From Siphonobacter aquaeclarae (lineage in GTDB: Bacteria > Bacteroidota > Bacteroidia > Cytophagales > Spirosomataceae), in the NCBI RefSeq assembly GCF_900103285.1, contig NZ_FNGS01000005.1, positions 492,579 through 556,578 of the forward strand: a DNA stretch of 64,000 bases, written 5' to 3'. How positions within the stretch are numbered: the first letter of the stretch is position 1; each line of letters opens with the position of its first letter. This document shows, in pieces, positions 15,683 through 24,412 of this stretch. The notes under the pieces are model-generated. The model was not told the origin of the DNA. It saw only the letters and a list, made by a program, of their open reading frames with translations, and did not search any database. A program made the translations under genes and the position numbers.

Positions 15683-17890
15683 CTAGCGAAGCATCAGGAG
15701 CTCCCGGTACTTCACAAGCGGCCACTCGTCGTCATCCACGATGAGCTCGAGTTTATCCACGTAGTAACGGATCTCATCGAAGTAGTCTTTGACCTTCGAT
15801 CCGTACAGGCGGGCCTGCTCGTCGTTTTGCTGGATGGCATTGGCATGTTTGCGCGCTTCCGTCATTTCGTCTACCAGGATCTGAATCTTGGCCGTGTACT
15901 CGGCAATCTTCTTGATGGTTTCGACCGTCGGCGCATAGTATTTCTCGTCGATTCCGATGTCTTTCTGCCCTTTGACGTTTTCTACCAGTTGAGACTGATA
16001 CTTCAGGGCCGTCGAGACAATGTGGTTGATGGCGAGGTCGCCGATCACCCGGGATTCGATCTGAATCTTCTTGATGTAGTTTTCAAGTTCGATCTCGTAG
16101 CGGGCATGCAGCTCCTTCTCGGTAAAGATGCCGTGACGCTCGAACAGTTCAGCTACTTCCTTGCGGGTATATACTTCCAGCGCAGCCGGAGCCGAGCGGA
16201 TATTGGACAGGCCGCGGCGTTCTGCTTCGTCGACCCATTCATCGGAATAACCGTTTCCTTCAAACAAGATGCGCTTCGATGCAGCGATGTACTTCTTGAG
16301 TACTTCGACGATCGCGAGCTCTTTCTTCAGGTCGGTATCAAGGAGAGCGTCGACGTCCTTGCGGAACTGGATCAGCTGGTCCGCTACGATCGTGTTCAGG
16401 ATCGTCATGGCAGAGGCTGAGTTGGCCGAAGAGCCTACCGCGCGGAATTCGAATTTGTTACCGGTGAAGGCAAAGGGAGACGTCCGGTTACGGTCCGTGT
16501 TGTCGAGCAGCAGGGACGGTACCTTGTTGATACCCAGCTTCAGGTATACGTTGTCACCTTTTTCGAGTTTGAACTCGGTCATCGCCGGAAGGTTCTCGAT
16601 GGTCTCGATGACGCGCGTCATTTCCGAACCGAGGAACACCGACATGATGGCCGGGGGAGCTTCGTTTGCGCCGAGGCGGTGTTCATTACCGGCAGTAGCG
16701 ATCGCTGCACGGAGCAGGTCAGCATTGTCGTGCACGGCTTTCACCACGCAGACGAGGAAGGTCACAAAGCGGAGGCTTTCCTTCGGCTTGGTACTGGGGC
16801 CAAGGATATTGATGCCGTTATCGGTAGCAAGCGACCAGTTATTGTGCTTTCCGGAGCCGTTGATACCCGCGAAAGGCTTCTCGTGGAAGAGAACCTTGAA
16901 GCGGTGACGGGCGGCCACTTTCTGCATGAGGTCCATGAGCAGGGCGTTGTGGTCGCACGCGAGGTTTACTTCTTCGAACGTCGGAGCTACCTCAAACTGT
17001 GCGGGAGCTACTTCATTATGGCGCGTACGCACGGGGATACCCAGGCGATGAGCTTCCATTTCATACTCAACCATAAAGGCATTCACGCGCGGGGGAATCG
17101 AGCCGAAGTAGTGATCTTCCAGCTGCTGACCCTTCGCGGGTGCATGACCGAATACGGTCCGGCCGGCCATAAGCAGGTCGGGACGGGCGTTCATCAGCGC
17201 TTCGTCGATCAGGAAGTACTCCTGCTCGGCGCCGAGGGTCGGGATAGTCTTTTCAACGTTCCGGTCGAAATACTCGCTCATCACCTTCGTTGCGGCGCGG
17301 TCGATGAGCTCGATGGATTTCAGCAGGGGCGTTTTGTAGTCCAGTGCTTCGCCGGTATAGGCGACGAACACGCTCGGGATACACAGCGTAGAAGTACCGG
17401 CGCCGTTCTCCATAATAAAGGCAGGGGACGACGAATCCCAGGCGGTATAACCGCGGGCTTCAAACGTACTCCGGATGCCACCGTTGGGGAACGAGCTGGC
17501 GTCCGGCTCCTGCTGCACGAGCGCAGAGCCCTTGAACTTTTCAATCGCCTTTCCGGAGCCGGGTACGATGTCGAAGAAGGCATCGTGCTTTTCAGCGGTG
17601 GTACCGGTCAGCGGCTGGAACCAGTGCGTATAGTGCGTCGCTCCTTTGGACACCGCCCAGGACTTCATGGCAGCGGCTACTTCGTCTGCCGTTTCCCGGT
17701 CGATCTTATGCCCTTCCTTGATCGATTTGCTGATCTTGTTGAAGGTATCCGGGCTCAGCAAAGAGCGCATAGCCTCTTCGTTGAAGGTCAGACTGCCGTA
17801 GTACTCGGTCACTTTTTCCGAGGGGGTCTTAACGGGGGTCAATTGGCGCGATTGTGCCAATTCCAATGCTTTAAAGCGTGCTAAAGCCAT
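15683..17890 (-). CDS. glnN: Glutamine synthetase type III
   Basis: A 735-residue cytoplasmic GSIII, which forms glutamine from glutamate, ammonia and ATP. It has the GSIII-specific N-terminal part (YYGSLTFNEEAMRSLL, then HWFQPLTGTTAEKHDAF) and conserved catalytic segments GAEQEYFLID, KHNNWSLATDNG, LGANEAPPAI and NRTSPFAFTGNKFEFRAVG. The length is typical for GSIII of Bacteroidota and about 1.6 times that of GSI. The gene faces away from a eukaryotic-type glutamine synthetase across a 489-bp gap, so the organism carries two unrelated-size classes side by side. An ammonium transporter lies 3.5 kb away. An intrinsic terminator follows the stop. Confidence 0.97.
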   Translation of the reverse strand: MALARFKALELAQSRQLTPVKTPSEKVTEYYGSLTFNEEAMRSLLSPDTFNKISKSIKEGHKIDRETADEVAAAMKSWAVSKGATHYTHWFQPLTGTTAEKHDAFFDIVPGSGKAIEKFKGSALVQQEPDASSFPNGGIRSTFEARGYTAWDSSSPAFIMENGAGTSTLCIPSVFVAYTGEALDYKTPLLKSIELIDRAATKVMSEYFDRNVEKTIPTLGAEQEYFLIDEALMNARPDLLMAGRTVFGHAPAKGQQLEDHYFGSIPPRVNAFMVEYEMEAHRLGIPVRTRHNEVAPAQFEVAPTFEEVNLACDHNALLMDLMQKVAARHRFKVLFHEKPFAGINGSGKHNNWSLATDNGINILGPSTKPKESLRFVTFLVCVVKAVHDNADLLRAAIATAGNEHRLGANEAPPAIMSVFLGSEMTRVIETIENLPAMTEFKLEKGDNVYLKLGINKVPSLLLDNTDRNRTSPFAFTGNKFEFRAVGSSANSASAMTILNTIVADQLIQFRKDVDALLDTDLKKELAIVEVLKKYIAASKRILFEGNGYSDEWVDEAERRGLSNIRSAPAALEVYTRKEVAELFERHGIFTEKELHARYEIELENYIKKIQIESRVIGDLAINHIVSTALKYQSQLVENVKGQKDIGIDEKYYAPTVETIKKIAEYTAKIQILVDEMTEARKHANAIQQNDEQARLYGSKVKDYFDEIRYYVDKLELIVDDDEWPLVKYRELLMLR

Positions 17891-18379
17891 ACTCTGGGAT
17901 TGATTCTGTTTCTGAACTCGCTAAAATAGGCCTAAAATTGAACTTCCCGTCTTTTGCAGCGGGGTGTTGCCATACAAATCTGCAAAAAAATCCTCCGTCC
18001 CCGGGATGCTTCTTGGTAAAATACAATTCCGGATACCCTTGTCCTTCTCGATTCCGGTTTATGCCCTCTGAAGCAAAACAAAGTGTCCATTTCAGGACAT
18101 TCTTCAAAAAAAGAGCTTCTAATTGTTAAAATCAGTTGAAATTTTCTCCAAAATCTTCCGAAAACGTCAAATTATCTCAAAATCAAGTATTTCCGGCGAT
18201 TTCCATCTAAATAACTTTTCAACAATCATATAATTAATTGGATATTTTCAATATTTCAAAATTTATTCACGTTAAAAATGACATTTCGCCAAATAATTAT
18301 TTGGATAATTGACCAAAACCGAACTAGATTTGAATCGTCAATCGAACGAATCGTTTCATTTCTCATTTATAACAAAACC
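17891..18379. promoter_or_regulatory. Divergent regulatory region between the two glutamine synthetase genes
   Basis: A 489-bp gap that becomes very AT-rich from about 18120 to 18370. It must hold the promoters of both divergent genes and any nitrogen control sites. A small palindrome ATATT-TTC-AATAT is at 18242-18254. No TAnnTTTG box or known operator was recognised. Confidence 0.5.
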
Positions 18380-19402
18380 ATGGCAAAAGCTAAATTGGAG
18401 TATATCTGGCTCGACGGCTACAAGCCCATGCAAAGCCTCCGCAGCAAGACGAAAATCGTAAGTGATTTTTCGGGCAAACTGGAAGACCTCGAAATGTGGT
18501 CTTTTGATGGTAGTTCTACTGAGCAAGCTCCGGGCCGCTCTTCCGATTGTTTGCTTAAGCCGGTATTTGTGTGCAAGGACCCTGCCCGTCTCGGCGGCAA
18601 TGGTTGGTTGGTGATGTGCGAAGTTCTGAACGCAAACGGCACCGCCCACGAATCAAACGGTCGTGCAACGATCGATGATGACGATAACGATTTCTGGTTT
18701 GGTTTCGAGCAGGAATACTTCCTCTGGGATCCGGCCAACAACAAGCCGGTAGGCTTCCCGGTAGGCGGATATCCCGGTCCTCAGGGTCCCTACTACTGCT
18801 CAGTAGGCGCTGGCAAGGCCGTAGGCCGCGACATCGTGGAAGAGCACCTCGAGCTCTGCCTCCAGGCCGGCCTCAACGTAGAAGGTATCAACGCCGAAGT
18901 AGCGATGGGTCAGTGGGAATTTCAGGTATTTGCCAAAGGCGCCAAGCAGGCCGGCGATGAAACCTGGATCGCACGTTACCTCCTCGAGCGCATCGGCGAG
19001 AAATACAACGTATCCATCAACTGGCACTGCAAGCCCCTCGGAACGCTCGACTGGAACGGTTCAGGTATGCACGCCAACTTCTCCAATACGATTCTCCGTA
19101 CCTCCGGCAGCAAGGAAGCTTACGAGAAAATCCTCGAAGCATTCCGCCCGGTAGTGAAAGAGCACGTAGCGGTATACGGTCCGGACAACCACCTGCGCCT
19201 GACCGGCAAGCACGAAACAGCTGCTATCAACAAGTTCTCCTGGGGTATCTCCGACCGTGGCTCTTCCATCCGCGTTCCCATCGCCACGGTAGAACGCGGC
19301 TGGAAAGGATGGCTCGAAGATCGTCGCCCGAACTCCGCTGCAGATCCCTACAAGGTTGCCGCACGGATCATCAAGACCGTTAAGAGCGCTGAAGAAGTAT
19401 AA
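18380..19402 (+). CDS. Glutamine synthetase, eukaryotic-like type II (beta-grasp)
   Basis: A 340-residue glutamine synthetase of the GSII class found in eukaryotes and some bacteria. Typical signatures are EYIWLDGYKPMQSLRSKT near the start, WSFDGSSTEQAPG, FGFEQEYFLWD, YYCSVGAGKAVGRDI, GINAEVAMGQWEFQV and NKFSWGISDRGSSIRVP. The length fits GSII (about 340-370) and excludes GSI or GSIII. The ATG at 18380 follows 34 in-frame upstream codons without family similarity. It is divergent from GSIII and terminated by a hairpin at 19425. Codon use looks highly optimised (many CTC/CGT/GGC codons), suggesting strong expression. Having both classes together suggests division of work by nitrogen state, which is inference. 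Confidence 0.96.
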   Translation: MAKAKLEYIWLDGYKPMQSLRSKTKIVSDFSGKLEDLEMWSFDGSSTEQAPGRSSDCLLKPVFVCKDPARLGGNGWLVMCEVLNANGTAHESNGRATIDDDDNDFWFGFEQEYFLWDPANNKPVGFPVGGYPGPQGPYYCSVGAGKAVGRDIVEEHLELCLQAGLNVEGINAEVAMGQWEFQVFAKGAKQAGDETWIARYLLERIGEKYNVSINWHCKPLGTLDWNGSGMHANFSNTILRTSGSKEAYEKILEAFRPVVKEHVAVYGPDNHLRLTGKHETAAINKFSWGISDRGSSIRVPIATVERGWKGWLEDRRPNSAADPYKVAARIIKTVKSAEEV

Positions 19403-19424
19403 TCTTCTTTCCCCCTTATGCCTG

Positions 19425-19451
19425 GCCCCCGCGTTTTCGGGGGCTTTTTTT
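19425..19451 (+). terminator. Intrinsic terminator of glutamine synthetase II
   Basis: Stem GCCCCCG/CGGGGGC with a 6-nt loop followed by seven T residues, 22 bp after the stop codon. Confidence 0.92.
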
Positions 19452-19474
19452 ATGGGTATGCGGAACGAAATGGG

Positions 19475-19482
19475 TAGTTTTG
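19475..19482 (+). promoter_or_regulatory. Candidate -7 box TAGTTTTG upstream of mtaB
   Basis: TAGTTTTG fits TAnnTTTG. It lies just after the terminator of the preceding gene and 137 bp before the mtaB start; the transcript would carry the heptad repeat cluster in its leader. Confidence 0.4.
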
Positions 19483-19500
19483 CAGCTTGTAACTGCCGGG

Positions 19501-19587
19501 CCGTAGGCCATAAGCCTTAAGCTGTAAGCCTGCCTTCATTCCGAAGCGTCTCAGCATATAGCTTAAAGCTTATAACCTAAAGCAGGG
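19501..19587. repeat. RGCNNTA heptad repeat cluster, copy B (inverted pair)
   Basis: The left half (19505-19530) reads GGCCATA, AGCCTTA, AGCTGTA; the right half (19551-19585) carries AGCTTAA, AGCTTAT, AACCTAA in complementary sense. It lies in the leader of mtaB. Confidence 0.75.
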
Positions 19588-19619
19588 CCAGCATCCAGAC
19601 CCGGTTGAATTCCTGATTC

Positions 19620-20939
19620 ATGAAAAAAGTAGCTTTCTACACACTTGGCTGTAAACTCAATTTTTCCGAGACTTCTACTATTTCGAGGAGTTTCGAGGAG
19701 AAGGGGTATCAGCGTGTCGAGTTCAACCAGGACCCGGATATCTTCATCATCAATACCTGTTCGGTGACGGAAAATGCGGATAAGAAATGCCGCAAGATTG
19801 TCCGTGAAGCACAGCGGATTAACCCGGATGGCTACGTCGCCATTATCGGCTGTTATGCCCAGTTGAAGCCACAGGAAATCGCCGGTATTGACGGTGTAGA
19901 CGCAGTACTGGGTGCAGCAGAGAAATTCCGACTGACGGAGCTGCTGGACGGCTTTGTCAAGGAACCCTCCGGCAATGCCCGCGTCTATAATTCCAGCATT
20001 GAAGAAGTACTTGATTACCACGCCAGCTACAGCCTGAACGACCGTACCCGTACCTTCCTCAAGGTTCAGGATGGTTGCGACTACCCCTGCTCCTACTGCA
20101 CCATACCCCTGGCGCGCGGAAGCAGCCGCAGCGATACGATCGGTAATGTGATTAAAGCGGCGCAGGACATCGCGGCCCGCGACGTACGTGAAATCGTCCT
20201 GACGGGCGTGAACATCGGTGACTTCGGCATACAGAACGGGATCCGCAACGAACGCTTTGCCGACCTGGTAAAGGCGCTGGACGAAGTGGAAGGTATCGAC
20301 CGCTTCCGGATTTCCTCCATTGAACCGAACCTGCTGACGGACGAGATCCTTGAATTCGTCACCGATTCGAAGCGGTTTGTTCCCCACTTTCACGTACCGC
20401 TGCAATCGGGCAGCAACAAGGTACTCGGCCTGATGAAGCGCCGCTACCGCCGGGAGTTGTACAAGGACCGGGTTGAAAAGATCAAAGCACTCATGCCGGA
20501 TGCCTGTATCGGCGTAGACGTAATTGTCGGCCACCCGGGGGAAACGCAGGAGCTGTTCCTCGAAACCTATGCATTTCTCCAGGAGCTGCCCGTTTCTTAT
20601 CTCCATGTATTCACCTACTCGGAGCGGGCCAATACCAATGCCCTTGAAATCAAGCCGGTAGTTCCGGCTTCCCAACGCGCAGAGCGATCCAAAATGCTCC
20701 ATATTCTTTCTGAAAAGAAGAAACGGGCGTTTTACGAAAGTCAGCTCGGGCGTGTTTCCAGGGTATTGTTTGAAGAAGAAATCGAAGACGGGTACATGCA
20801 GGGCTGGACAGAAAACTACGTCCGCGTCATGGCCAAATACGATCCCCTGCTCATCAACGAAATCAAGACCGTCCAGCTCAGTAGTATTGCGGAAAATGGC
20901 CTGGTAGAAGTAACGGAGCCGGAGATGGTTTTGGGATGA
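19620..20939 (+). CDS. mtaB: tRNA (N6-threonylcarbamoyladenosine(37)-C2)-methylthiotransferase MtaB
   Basis: A 439-residue radical-SAM methylthiotransferase that converts t6A to ms2t6A at position 37 of tRNAs. The N-terminal UPF0004 domain carries cluster ligands C11 (TLGCKLN), C47 (NTCSVT) and C78 (IGCYAQ). The radical-SAM motif C153-x3-C157-x2-C160 (GCDYPCSYC) follows. Later segments (FHVPLQSGSNKVL, RRYRRELY, GVDVIVGHPGE, YSERANTNA) are those of the MiaB/MtaB group, and the VTENADKKCRKIVR pattern is MtaB-like rather than MiaB- or RimO-like. A C-terminal TRAM-type region is short. It stands alone between repeat clusters. Confidence 0.94.
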   Translation: MKKVAFYTLGCKLNFSETSTISRSFEEKGYQRVEFNQDPDIFIINTCSVTENADKKCRKIVREAQRINPDGYVAIIGCYAQLKPQEIAGIDGVDAVLGAAEKFRLTELLDGFVKEPSGNARVYNSSIEEVLDYHASYSLNDRTRTFLKVQDGCDYPCSYCTIPLARGSSRSDTIGNVIKAAQDIAARDVREIVLTGVNIGDFGIQNGIRNERFADLVKALDEVEGIDRFRISSIEPNLLTDEILEFVTDSKRFVPHFHVPLQSGSNKVLGLMKRRYRRELYKDRVEKIKALMPDACIGVDVIVGHPGETQELFLETYAFLQELPVSYLHVFTYSERANTNALEIKPVVPASQRAERSKMLHILSEKKKRAFYESQLGRVSRVLFEEEIEDGYMQGWTENYVRVMAKYDPLLINEIKTVQLSSIAENGLVEVTEPEMVLG

Positions 20940-21232
20940 GCTATAAGCCGTAGGCTTTAAGCTATAGGCAAAAGCGGGAAGGCGGTGAAGGGTTTGAAGG
21001 GGTGTTTGTGAAAAATTTTTGCCTATAAGTACTTCCGCATCTGCCGGTTATTGACAATACATTGATATAGCAAAGGCAGCATCTTCTGACGCTGCCTTTG
21101 CTATATCGCTTCAACGACAATACACCTTCTCAAAAGATTGTTGCCGCCTGCCCGGCTTCACCCGAATGGACACTCCCTCCCACTGACAGACCCCTCTCTC
21201 ACCCGCCTAAAGCTTAAAGCCTAACGCGTACA
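20940..21232. repeat. RGCNNTA heptad repeat cluster, copy C, as two inverted arms around a 220-bp core
   Basis: Left arm 20940-20975 reads AGCCGTA, GGCTTTA, AGCTATA; right arm 21203-21232 reads CGCCTAA, AGCTTAA, AGCCTAA, complementary in sense. Between them lie a 17-bp hairpin (21064-21107) and sequence with no gene. Confidence 0.75.
21064..21107. terminator. Strong 17-bp hairpin between mtaB and amtB
   Basis: GATATAGCAAAGGCAGC and its exact complement are separated by a 10-nt loop. There is no T run directly after it, so it may be a terminator for mtaB, an RNA-stabilising stem or part of the repeat element. Confidence 0.6.
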
Positions 21233-21252
21233 GCCGCCCCACCCAACAAGAA

Positions 21253-21318
21253 GAAGCCAGCCCTGCAATGCGGGGCTGGCTTCATTTCTATGCAACAAAA
21301 CCACCGGCAAACCGGTGG
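21253..21318 (-). terminator. Two hairpins after amtB (terminator region)
   Basis: The stem at 21301-21318 (CCACCGG/CCGGTGG, 4-nt loop) and the longer stem at 21253-21283 (GAAGCCAGCCC with complement, extending inward by a G-U and two GC pairs) both lie within 80 bp downstream of the amtB stop on the minus strand. Confidence 0.75.
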
Positions 21319-21332
21319 ATTTGCCTGGAGGC

Positions 21333-22673
21333 TTATGCCTCGATGAGATATTCGTCGTGTTGGCTGACATCGAGACCTACGCGCTCGTCTTCATCCGTTA
21401 CGCGCAGCGGCAGGATCTTGTCCGTCAGCCACAGCAGTGCGTAAGAAAGGGTGAAAGCGAAGGCAGAAACGAGTACCAGGGCGATCATGTGTGCCTTGAA
21501 GGTATCGAATGCGCCGTACGCGAGACCGTCGATAGCGACAGCGGAGTTAACCGTCTTCGTAGCGAAGATACCCGTCATGATCATACCAACCATACCGCCG
21601 ATACCGTGGCAGGGGAATACGTCAAGCGTGTCATCCAGGGTACCCTTGGCCTTCAGGTGAGCGAAGTAGTTGGAAGTGATACCGGCAACGGTTCCGATGA
21701 AGAGAGAAACCGGGATCGTTACGAAACCGGCAGCCGGCGTAATGGCTACCAGACCGACTACTGCACCGATGCAGAAACCGAGTGAAGATACTTTCTTGCC
21801 TTTGGCAGCGTCGAAGAGTACCCAGGCCAGACCGGCAGCAGCAGCTGCGAAGTTGGTCGTAGCGAAGGCCGAAACCGCAAGCGGAGAAGCACCCACAGCC
21901 GAACCGGCATTGAAACCGAACCAGCCAAACCACAGCAGCGCCGTTCCGAGGAGAACGAAAGGAATGTTTGCCGGGGGAAGGAAGTTGGCTTCCAGGTGAG
22001 ACTTACGGCGCTTCAGGTACAGCGCACCGGCGAGTGCAGCCCAACCGGCAGACATGTGTACAACAGTACCACCGGCGAAATCGAGCACGCCCAGCTTGAA
22101 GAGGAAACCTTCCGGGTGCCAGGTCATGTGTGCCAGCGGGCTGTAAACGAACATGCTGAACAGGATCATGAACAGGACGTAGCTCTTGAAGTTGATACGC
22201 TCAGCCATGGAGCCCGTTACGAGGGCCGGAGTAATGACCGCAAACTTCAGCTGGAACAGCGCGAAAAGTGCCAGGGGAATCGTCGGAGCGAGTGACCAGG
22301 GCTTTCCGTCGAGTACTCCCTGCCACATGAAGAACGTAGCGGGGTTACCGACAAAGCCGAAATCACCGATTTTGATTGAGTCTCCGAAGGCGAGGCTGAA
22401 GCCACACACCACCCAGACCACAGAGATCACGCCCATTCCGACGAAGCTCTGGAACATGGTAGAGATGACGTTTTTCGCGTTGACCATACCGCCGTAGAAA
22501 TACGCCAGACCGGGCGTCATGAGGAGGACAAACGCGGAGGCTACGATCATCCAGGCCATGTCGCCGGAATTGAGGCCTTCGGTGTTGATCGACGTCGGCA
22601 GATTGGGAACGAACGCTCCCAGAACGCTGACTGCGATCAGAATGATTAAGGGGATATACGATGGTTTTTGCAT
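21333..22673 (-). CDS. amtB: Ammonium transporter (Amt/MEP/Rh family)
   Basis: A 446-residue inner-membrane channel-like ammonium transporter with about 11 transmembrane helices. The family signature DFAGGTVVHMSAGWAALAGA is present (given in part elsewhere), with LMTPGLAYFYGGMV at the N-terminal half, the pore twin-histidine sites in the AHMTWHP and FPCHGIGGMVG regions, and AHLKAKGTLDDTLDVF near the end. The cytoplasmic tail is short (DEDERVGLDVSQHDEYLIEA). A porin gene lies 70 bp upstream on the same strand, so ammonium entry through both membranes may be encoded as one unit. No glnK/PII gene is next to it in this window, unlike the common glnK-amtB arrangement. Confidence 0.97.
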   Translation of the reverse strand: MQKPSYIPLIILIAVSVLGAFVPNLPTSINTEGLNSGDMAWMIVASAFVLLMTPGLAYFYGGMVNAKNVISTMFQSFVGMGVISVVWVVCGFSLAFGDSIKIGDFGFVGNPATFFMWQGVLDGKPWSLAPTIPLALFALFQLKFAVITPALVTGSMAERINFKSYVLFMILFSMFVYSPLAHMTWHPEGFLFKLGVLDFAGGTVVHMSAGWAALAGALYLKRRKSHLEANFLPPANIPFVLLGTALLWFGWFGFNAGSAVGASPLAVSAFATTNFAAAAAGLAWVLFDAAKGKKVSSLGFCIGAVVGLVAITPAAGFVTIPVSLFIGTVAGITSNYFAHLKAKGTLDDTLDVFPCHGIGGMVGMIMTGIFATKTVNSAVAIDGLAYGAFDTFKAHMIALVLVSAFAFTLSYALLWLTDKILPLRVTDEDERVGLDVSQHDEYLIEA

Positions 22674-22743
22674 AGAACTGAAAAATTAGGATTTGGTGTA
22701 GAACAAGGAAATCAGGAGATGTTTTGGTTAAGGGTATTCGGAA

Positions 22744-24015
22744 TCAGAACTTGACGATTGCAATGAGTCCGAGCGTCGACTGGCTGCTCTTGGTAAACTT
22801 GCCGTCGCTGTCTTCAAACTTCTGCGTAGAACCGGAGACCTTCGGATAGCTGTCGAGGCGGAATTCCGGCTTGAGAAGCAGGTGGCCGTCAGCCAGCGTG
22901 AAGTTTCCGGTAATCGTCAGGGAGTTGACCGAGGTACCCAGCCCGTCTCCGTTCCGCACCGCCCGGTCGCCTTTCTTGTTGTCAAAGTATTCGTAACGTA
23001 CGCCCAGGCCAAACACCGGCGTAAAGGCATAGTTGCTGTAGATAGCGGCTCCGCCCCATTTCGGCGTCGGGCTTACGCCAGACGTTTTGTTGGTACCGTA
23101 AGCAGCATTCAGACCCATGTAGAATTTCTCGGTGATCTGATACGTCGTGGTGAGGTCAAACAGGGAGTAGAAGTTTCCGCTCGGGGTTTTGCCGACAGCC
23201 GATACTTCGTTGGAGCCGATCCAGTTGATGTAGACGTTCCAGTTTGTCGCCGGAGAGAAGAAGAACTGGGAGATGATCGCCTTCGCTTTGTTATTATCGT
23301 TCAGGGCGTCGATGTTGTTGACGACACCGGCCATGAGATACGCTTTGTCGCTGAAGGAGTACTGAGCTTTCGCTCCGATGTGGTAGAAAGGACCGTTATT
23401 GAACAGGTTTGAGAGTGAATAATTGTAGTTAACCGGGGCGTCGATGACTTCGTAACCGATGTGGGTACCAAACTGACCGGCGGTGATGGAGAATTTCGGC
23501 GAGAATTTGTACGTCAGGTACATCTGCTTGATCGCCAGAGCAGTGGAATTACCGCCGAGAGGCCCGATGGCGTTTCCGTAGTTACCGAGATCGGCGTTCG
23601 GTCCGAAGGTCAGGTCAGCAACGGCGTCGAGTTTGTCACTCGTGTAAGCCACCTTCGTCTGGATCAGGCCGAGCGAAAACTGACCTGACTTCTGGTCGAA
23701 TGCCCGGGCGTTTCCGACTGTCGGCGTGCCGTCTGATAAGCCGGACGTACCGAGGTTGCTCCGCGAGGCCGGGTTGTTGAGGTTGGCCATGTAGTACGTA
23801 TCCAGGTATCCGGAAAACGTAATCTTGCCTTTCTCGCCTTCTTCCTTCTTCTCCTTGCCTTCGTCCGTCTTTTCGTCGGATTTCTTGTCGTCGGAAGCCT
23901 GCGCCGTTACGGGCGCTTTTTTGGTTTTCGGTTTTTCTTTCGATTCTGGGGAAACTTCAGCAAACGCTGCTGTTACACAAAACAAAGAAAAGATGGATAT
24001 TACGGCCTTTTTCAT
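22744..24015 (-). CDS. Outer-membrane beta-barrel porin (OmpL-like / BBP2 family)
   Basis: A 423-residue protein with a signal peptide (KKAVISIFSLFCVTAAFAE), then a charged linker very rich in Lys, Glu and Asp (about residues 22-62), then a beta-barrel from about residue 63 (ITFSGYLDTYYMANL) to the C-terminal LGLIAIVKF, whose terminal aromatic is typical of outer-membrane barrels. Alternating hydrophobic strands run throughout (AQYSFSDKAYLMAGV, MGLNAAYGTN, FGLGVRYEYF). The pattern fits the putative beta-barrel porin-2 family. It is transcribed before amtB with a 70-bp gap, suggesting a role in letting ammonium or other nitrogen solutes through the outer membrane. The charged linker before the barrel is unusual and could sit in the periplasm. 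Confidence 0.88.
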   Translation of the reverse strand: MKKAVISIFSLFCVTAAFAEVSPESKEKPKTKKAPVTAQASDDKKSDEKTDEGKEKKEEGEKGKITFSGYLDTYYMANLNNPASRSNLGTSGLSDGTPTVGNARAFDQKSGQFSLGLIQTKVAYTSDKLDAVADLTFGPNADLGNYGNAIGPLGGNSTALAIKQMYLTYKFSPKFSITAGQFGTHIGYEVIDAPVNYNYSLSNLFNNGPFYHIGAKAQYSFSDKAYLMAGVVNNIDALNDNNKAKAIISQFFFSPATNWNVYINWIGSNEVSAVGKTPSGNFYSLFDLTTTYQITEKFYMGLNAAYGTNKTSGVSPTPKWGGAAIYSNYAFTPVFGLGVRYEYFDNKKGDRAVRNGDGLGTSVNSLTITGNFTLADGHLLLKPEFRLDSYPKVSGSTQKFEDSDGKFTKSSQSTLGLIAIVKF

Positions 24016-24286
24016 TATATAATTTTGTTTGTAAAATGGGAGTAAGGTGTCTTAGAACAGTTCAAATATTGAGGCAAAAAGAATTAAATGCAAGAATACA
24101 GGTTTAAAAATTCCCATTTTTCATATCAAAATATGAATTTTATTATTTTCTATCAATAAATTATACGTAAAATCATACTTTATTAAACTATTTATGATTT
24201 TCAAGATTATTCTGTTTTGAAGTTCATTTTCAAAATTTTTTAAAAAGTTACTTTCCGGCAGTTTCTTCCGAAAGTGCAATAAAAAA

Positions 24287-24309
24287 GGCCGGGAAAATCC
24301 TTCCCGGCC
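24287..24309 (-). terminator. Second terminator downstream of the ferredoxin gene
   Basis: Stem GGCCGGGAA/TTCCCGGCC with a 5-nt loop; on the minus strand it is followed by six T residues. Confidence 0.75.
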
Positions 24310-24356
24310 CGTGGCCTTACCCGGCGATTCCGGCTTCCATCTGCCGCGAACCTAAA

Positions 24357-24388
24357 AAAAGCCCCTTCCATTGCAGGAAGGGGCTTTT
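24357..24388 (-). terminator. Intrinsic terminator of the ferredoxin gene
   Basis: A 13-bp perfect stem (AAAAGCCCCTTCC with complement) and a 6-nt loop; on the minus strand it ends in a T run, 25 bp after the stop codon. Confidence 0.9.
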
Positions 24389-24412
24389 CAAACCGGGAGT
24401 GGTTGTTATCAG

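Larger units (their letters stand above)
24016..24412. other. AT-rich gap with two terminators downstream of the ferredoxin gene
   Basis: Sequence from about 24050 to 24245 is very AT-rich and probably holds the promoter of the porin-amtB unit; I see no gene and no clear TAnnTTTG box. The end nearest the ferredoxin gene holds two strong hairpins, listed separately. Confidence 0.5.

Noticed and set aside
16679-17884. 401-codon open frame antisense to glutamine synthetase III
   Set aside because: It lies wholly on the opposite strand of a certain gene and reads as a Gly/Arg/His-rich translation, a known artefact of biased codons in GC-rich genes.
19563-20702. 379-codon open frame antisense to mtaB
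   Set aside because: Complement of a certain radical-SAM gene; the protein has no family features.
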